A stretch of DNA of 51,667 nt from the NCBI GenBank assembly GCA_037447335.1, contig JBBIGV010000018.1, positions 1 to 51,667 of the forward strand, written 5' to 3'. This stretch comes from JBBIGV01 sp037447335 (lineage in GTDB: Bacteria; Bacteroidota; Ignavibacteria; Ignavibacteriales; Ignavibacteriaceae). The position numbers and the translations under genes were made by a program. The notes beneath the pieces were generated by a model. It was not told the origin of the DNA. It did not search any database and worked only from the letters and a program-made list of their open reading frames with translations. Positions within the stretch are counted from its first letter, which is position 1; every line of letters begins with the position of its first letter. Shown here in pieces: positions 50,380 through 51,667 of the stretch.

Positions 50380-51552
50380 ATGACACCCAAAATTTACCTC
50401 AAAAAAAATGAAGAAAGAAGAATAAAAGCCGGTCATTTCTGGGTATTTAGTAATGAAATTGCAAAGATTGAGGGTGAGGCTGCTAATGGAGATATTGCAG
50501 AATTATATGATTGGCGGGGCAATTTTTCAGGCAAAGGATTTTACAATAAGAACTCACTTATTGCAGTGCGGCTTCTTGCATTAAAAGAAAAACAGAATTT
50601 TTACGAATACGCAAGAGAGAAAATACTTTCAGTGCTTAACCTGCGAAAGACTTTTTACCCGGCAAGGAATTCTTTTCGACTTCTCTTCAGCGAAAGCGAT
50701 TTTATGCCCGGGCTGATAATTGATAAATATAATGATACTTTTGTTTTGCAGATATATTCTGCCGGTATGGAAAAAAACATTGAATCTGTAATTCAAATTC
50801 TGAAAGATGAATTGAAAGCTAAAAATATTTTCACACGTAACGAATCACATTTCAGAAAACTTGAGGGACTTCCCGAAGAGGATAAAATTTATTTTGGTGA
50901 AATGGGAACGGAGCTGATTGATGACGGCGCAATTAAATACAATATTGATTTTTCAAGTGCACATAAAACCGGATTTTATTTTGATCAGACAGACAACCGC
51001 TTCTTTGCCGAACGTTTTGTTGATAACAAAAATGTGCTTGATGCTTTTTGCAGCTCAGGCGGATTCGGGTTGCATGCTATACGTGCCGGCGCAAAGAAAG
51101 TTACATTTGTTGATTCTTCTGCGGCTGAAATTCACTCGGCACAGGCAAATTACAAACTGAATAATTTATCTGCCGAAGCTGAATTTGTTGTTGAAGATGT
51201 GTTTGATTTTCTGAAAGCGAAAAACCAATCGGGTGAACTTTATGATATTGTAATGATTGATCCGCCCGCATTTGCCAAAAGCAGGAAGTCTGTGCCAACT
51301 GCACTTAAAGGTTATGAAAAGCTGAACAACCTGGCATTAAGATTAATTAAACCGGGTGGTTATCTTGTAACGTCTTCATGTTCGCATCATGTAAGCCGAA
51401 AAGATTTTATAGATGCAATTCTGAAAGCAGCTTTAAAAGCTGGAGTGAGTTTACGGCTTCTGCATTATACAGGCGCAGCGATGGATCATCCTCAATTGCC
51501 TGCTATGGAAGAAACTGCTTATCTAAAATTTGCCGTATTTTATTTGAGCTGA
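50380..51552 (+). CDS. Class I SAM-dependent rRNA methyltransferase (RlmI-like)
   Basis: This 390-residue protein has an N-terminal PUA domain (AGHFWVFSNEIAKIEG) and a Rossmann methyltransferase: AHKTGFYFDQTDNR, the SAM site LDAFCSSGGFGLHA (about residues 220-233), DPPAFAKSRK (the DPPxF catalytic motif) and GGYLVTSSCSHHV. RlmI makes m5C1962 of 23S rRNA in E. coli, and this close family may do the same. It is divergent from the propeller gene. Confidence 0.88.
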   Translation: MTPKIYLKKNEERRIKAGHFWVFSNEIAKIEGEAANGDIAELYDWRGNFSGKGFYNKNSLIAVRLLALKEKQNFYEYAREKILSVLNLRKTFYPARNSFRLLFSESDFMPGLIIDKYNDTFVLQIYSAGMEKNIESVIQILKDELKAKNIFTRNESHFRKLEGLPEEDKIYFGEMGTELIDDGAIKYNIDFSSAHKTGFYFDQTDNRFFAERFVDNKNVLDAFCSSGGFGLHAIRAGAKKVTFVDSSAAEIHSAQANYKLNNLSAEAEFVVEDVFDFLKAKNQSGELYDIVMIDPPAFAKSRKSVPTALKGYEKLNNLALRLIKPGGYLVTSSCSHHVSRKDFIDAILKAALKAGVSLRLLHYTGAAMDHPQLPAMEETAYLKFAVFYLS

Positions 51553-51667
51553 AAGTTGTATTAAGTTCCTGCTGTAATAGAACGCAGGGAGGAAAATAAT
51601 AGCAGAATACCTGAGCGGGTAAAATTGTAATTGATTTTTTGATTTGTTTAACTTAGGTTCACAACAG
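51553..51667. other. Window end without a gene
   Basis: The last 115 bases follow the methyltransferase stop. I see no ORF, tRNA or clear terminator in them. Confidence 0.4.

Overview
The window looks like a piece of chromosome from a low-GC, Gram-negative member of the Bacteroidota/Chlorobiota superphylum, most probably an Ignavibacteria-type organism. The evidence is type IX secretion (T9SS) sorting domains with YPNPF motifs, a very large C25-family cysteine peptidase, many outer-membrane barrels and lipoproteins, a full classical menaquinone cluster, and at least five promoters of the Bacteroidota form TTG-N20-TAnnTTTG. The taxonomic call is inference; no rRNA or other marker gene is present to settle it. 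No rRNA, tRNA, CRISPR array or complete insertion sequence was seen.

Layout. (1) Positions 88-7773, + strand: a promoter followed by DUF177 protein, rpmF, plsX, fabH, fabD, a DUF3109 Cys-cluster protein, fabG, acpP, fabF and rnc. This is the conserved fatty-acid/phospholipid cluster, with a long hairpin between acpP and fabF. (2) 7936-13380, +: fused glycine decarboxylase gcvP ending in a strong terminator, then a BamA/TamA-like barrel, rsmE and an RlpA-like lipoprotein. (3) 13399-22733, -: menaquinone genes in transcription order menF-menD-menH, then a HEPN/MNT nucleotidyltransferase pair whose HEPN gene has no usable start, then menB-menA-menC-menE. (4) 22769-29294, -: rsgA, which appears to start at ATT; a three-gene unit of two tyrosine-rich lipoproteins and a FadL-like barrel ending in a terminator; another barrel; and a membrane protein paired with an ATP-grasp enzyme. 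(5) 29389-33308, +: TPR lipoprotein, DUF4292 lipoprotein and a degenerate EnvC-like M23 protein. (6) 33330-39567, +: a glycan cluster with a Wzx-type flippase, one GT2, three GT4 and one WecG/TagA-type transferase. (7) 39654-47111, +: C25 peptidase with an ILEI/FAM3-like insert and a T9SS sorting domain, a small T9SS cargo protein and a barrel. (8) 47164-51552: HAD phosphatase, a palindrome-rich repeat element, a DUF2281 antitoxin-like gene, a PQQ-propeller protein carrying a degenerate phosphoesterase domain, and an RlmI-type rRNA methyltransferase.

How the genes work together. Region 1 supplies acyl-ACP, and region 3 makes the respiratory quinone up to demethylmenaquinone (no menI or menG is visible here). 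Regions 4-7 are mostly envelope biogenesis: lipoproteins, barrels, septal or cell-wall control, a surface glycan, and secretion and anchoring of T9SS cargo. The observations most worth a second look are the ATT start of rsgA placed just after a terminator, the start-less HEPN gene inside the men locus, the ILEI-like domain in the C25 peptidase, the Tyr/Arg-rich lipoprotein operon, and the pseudo-phosphoesterase/PQQ fusion.
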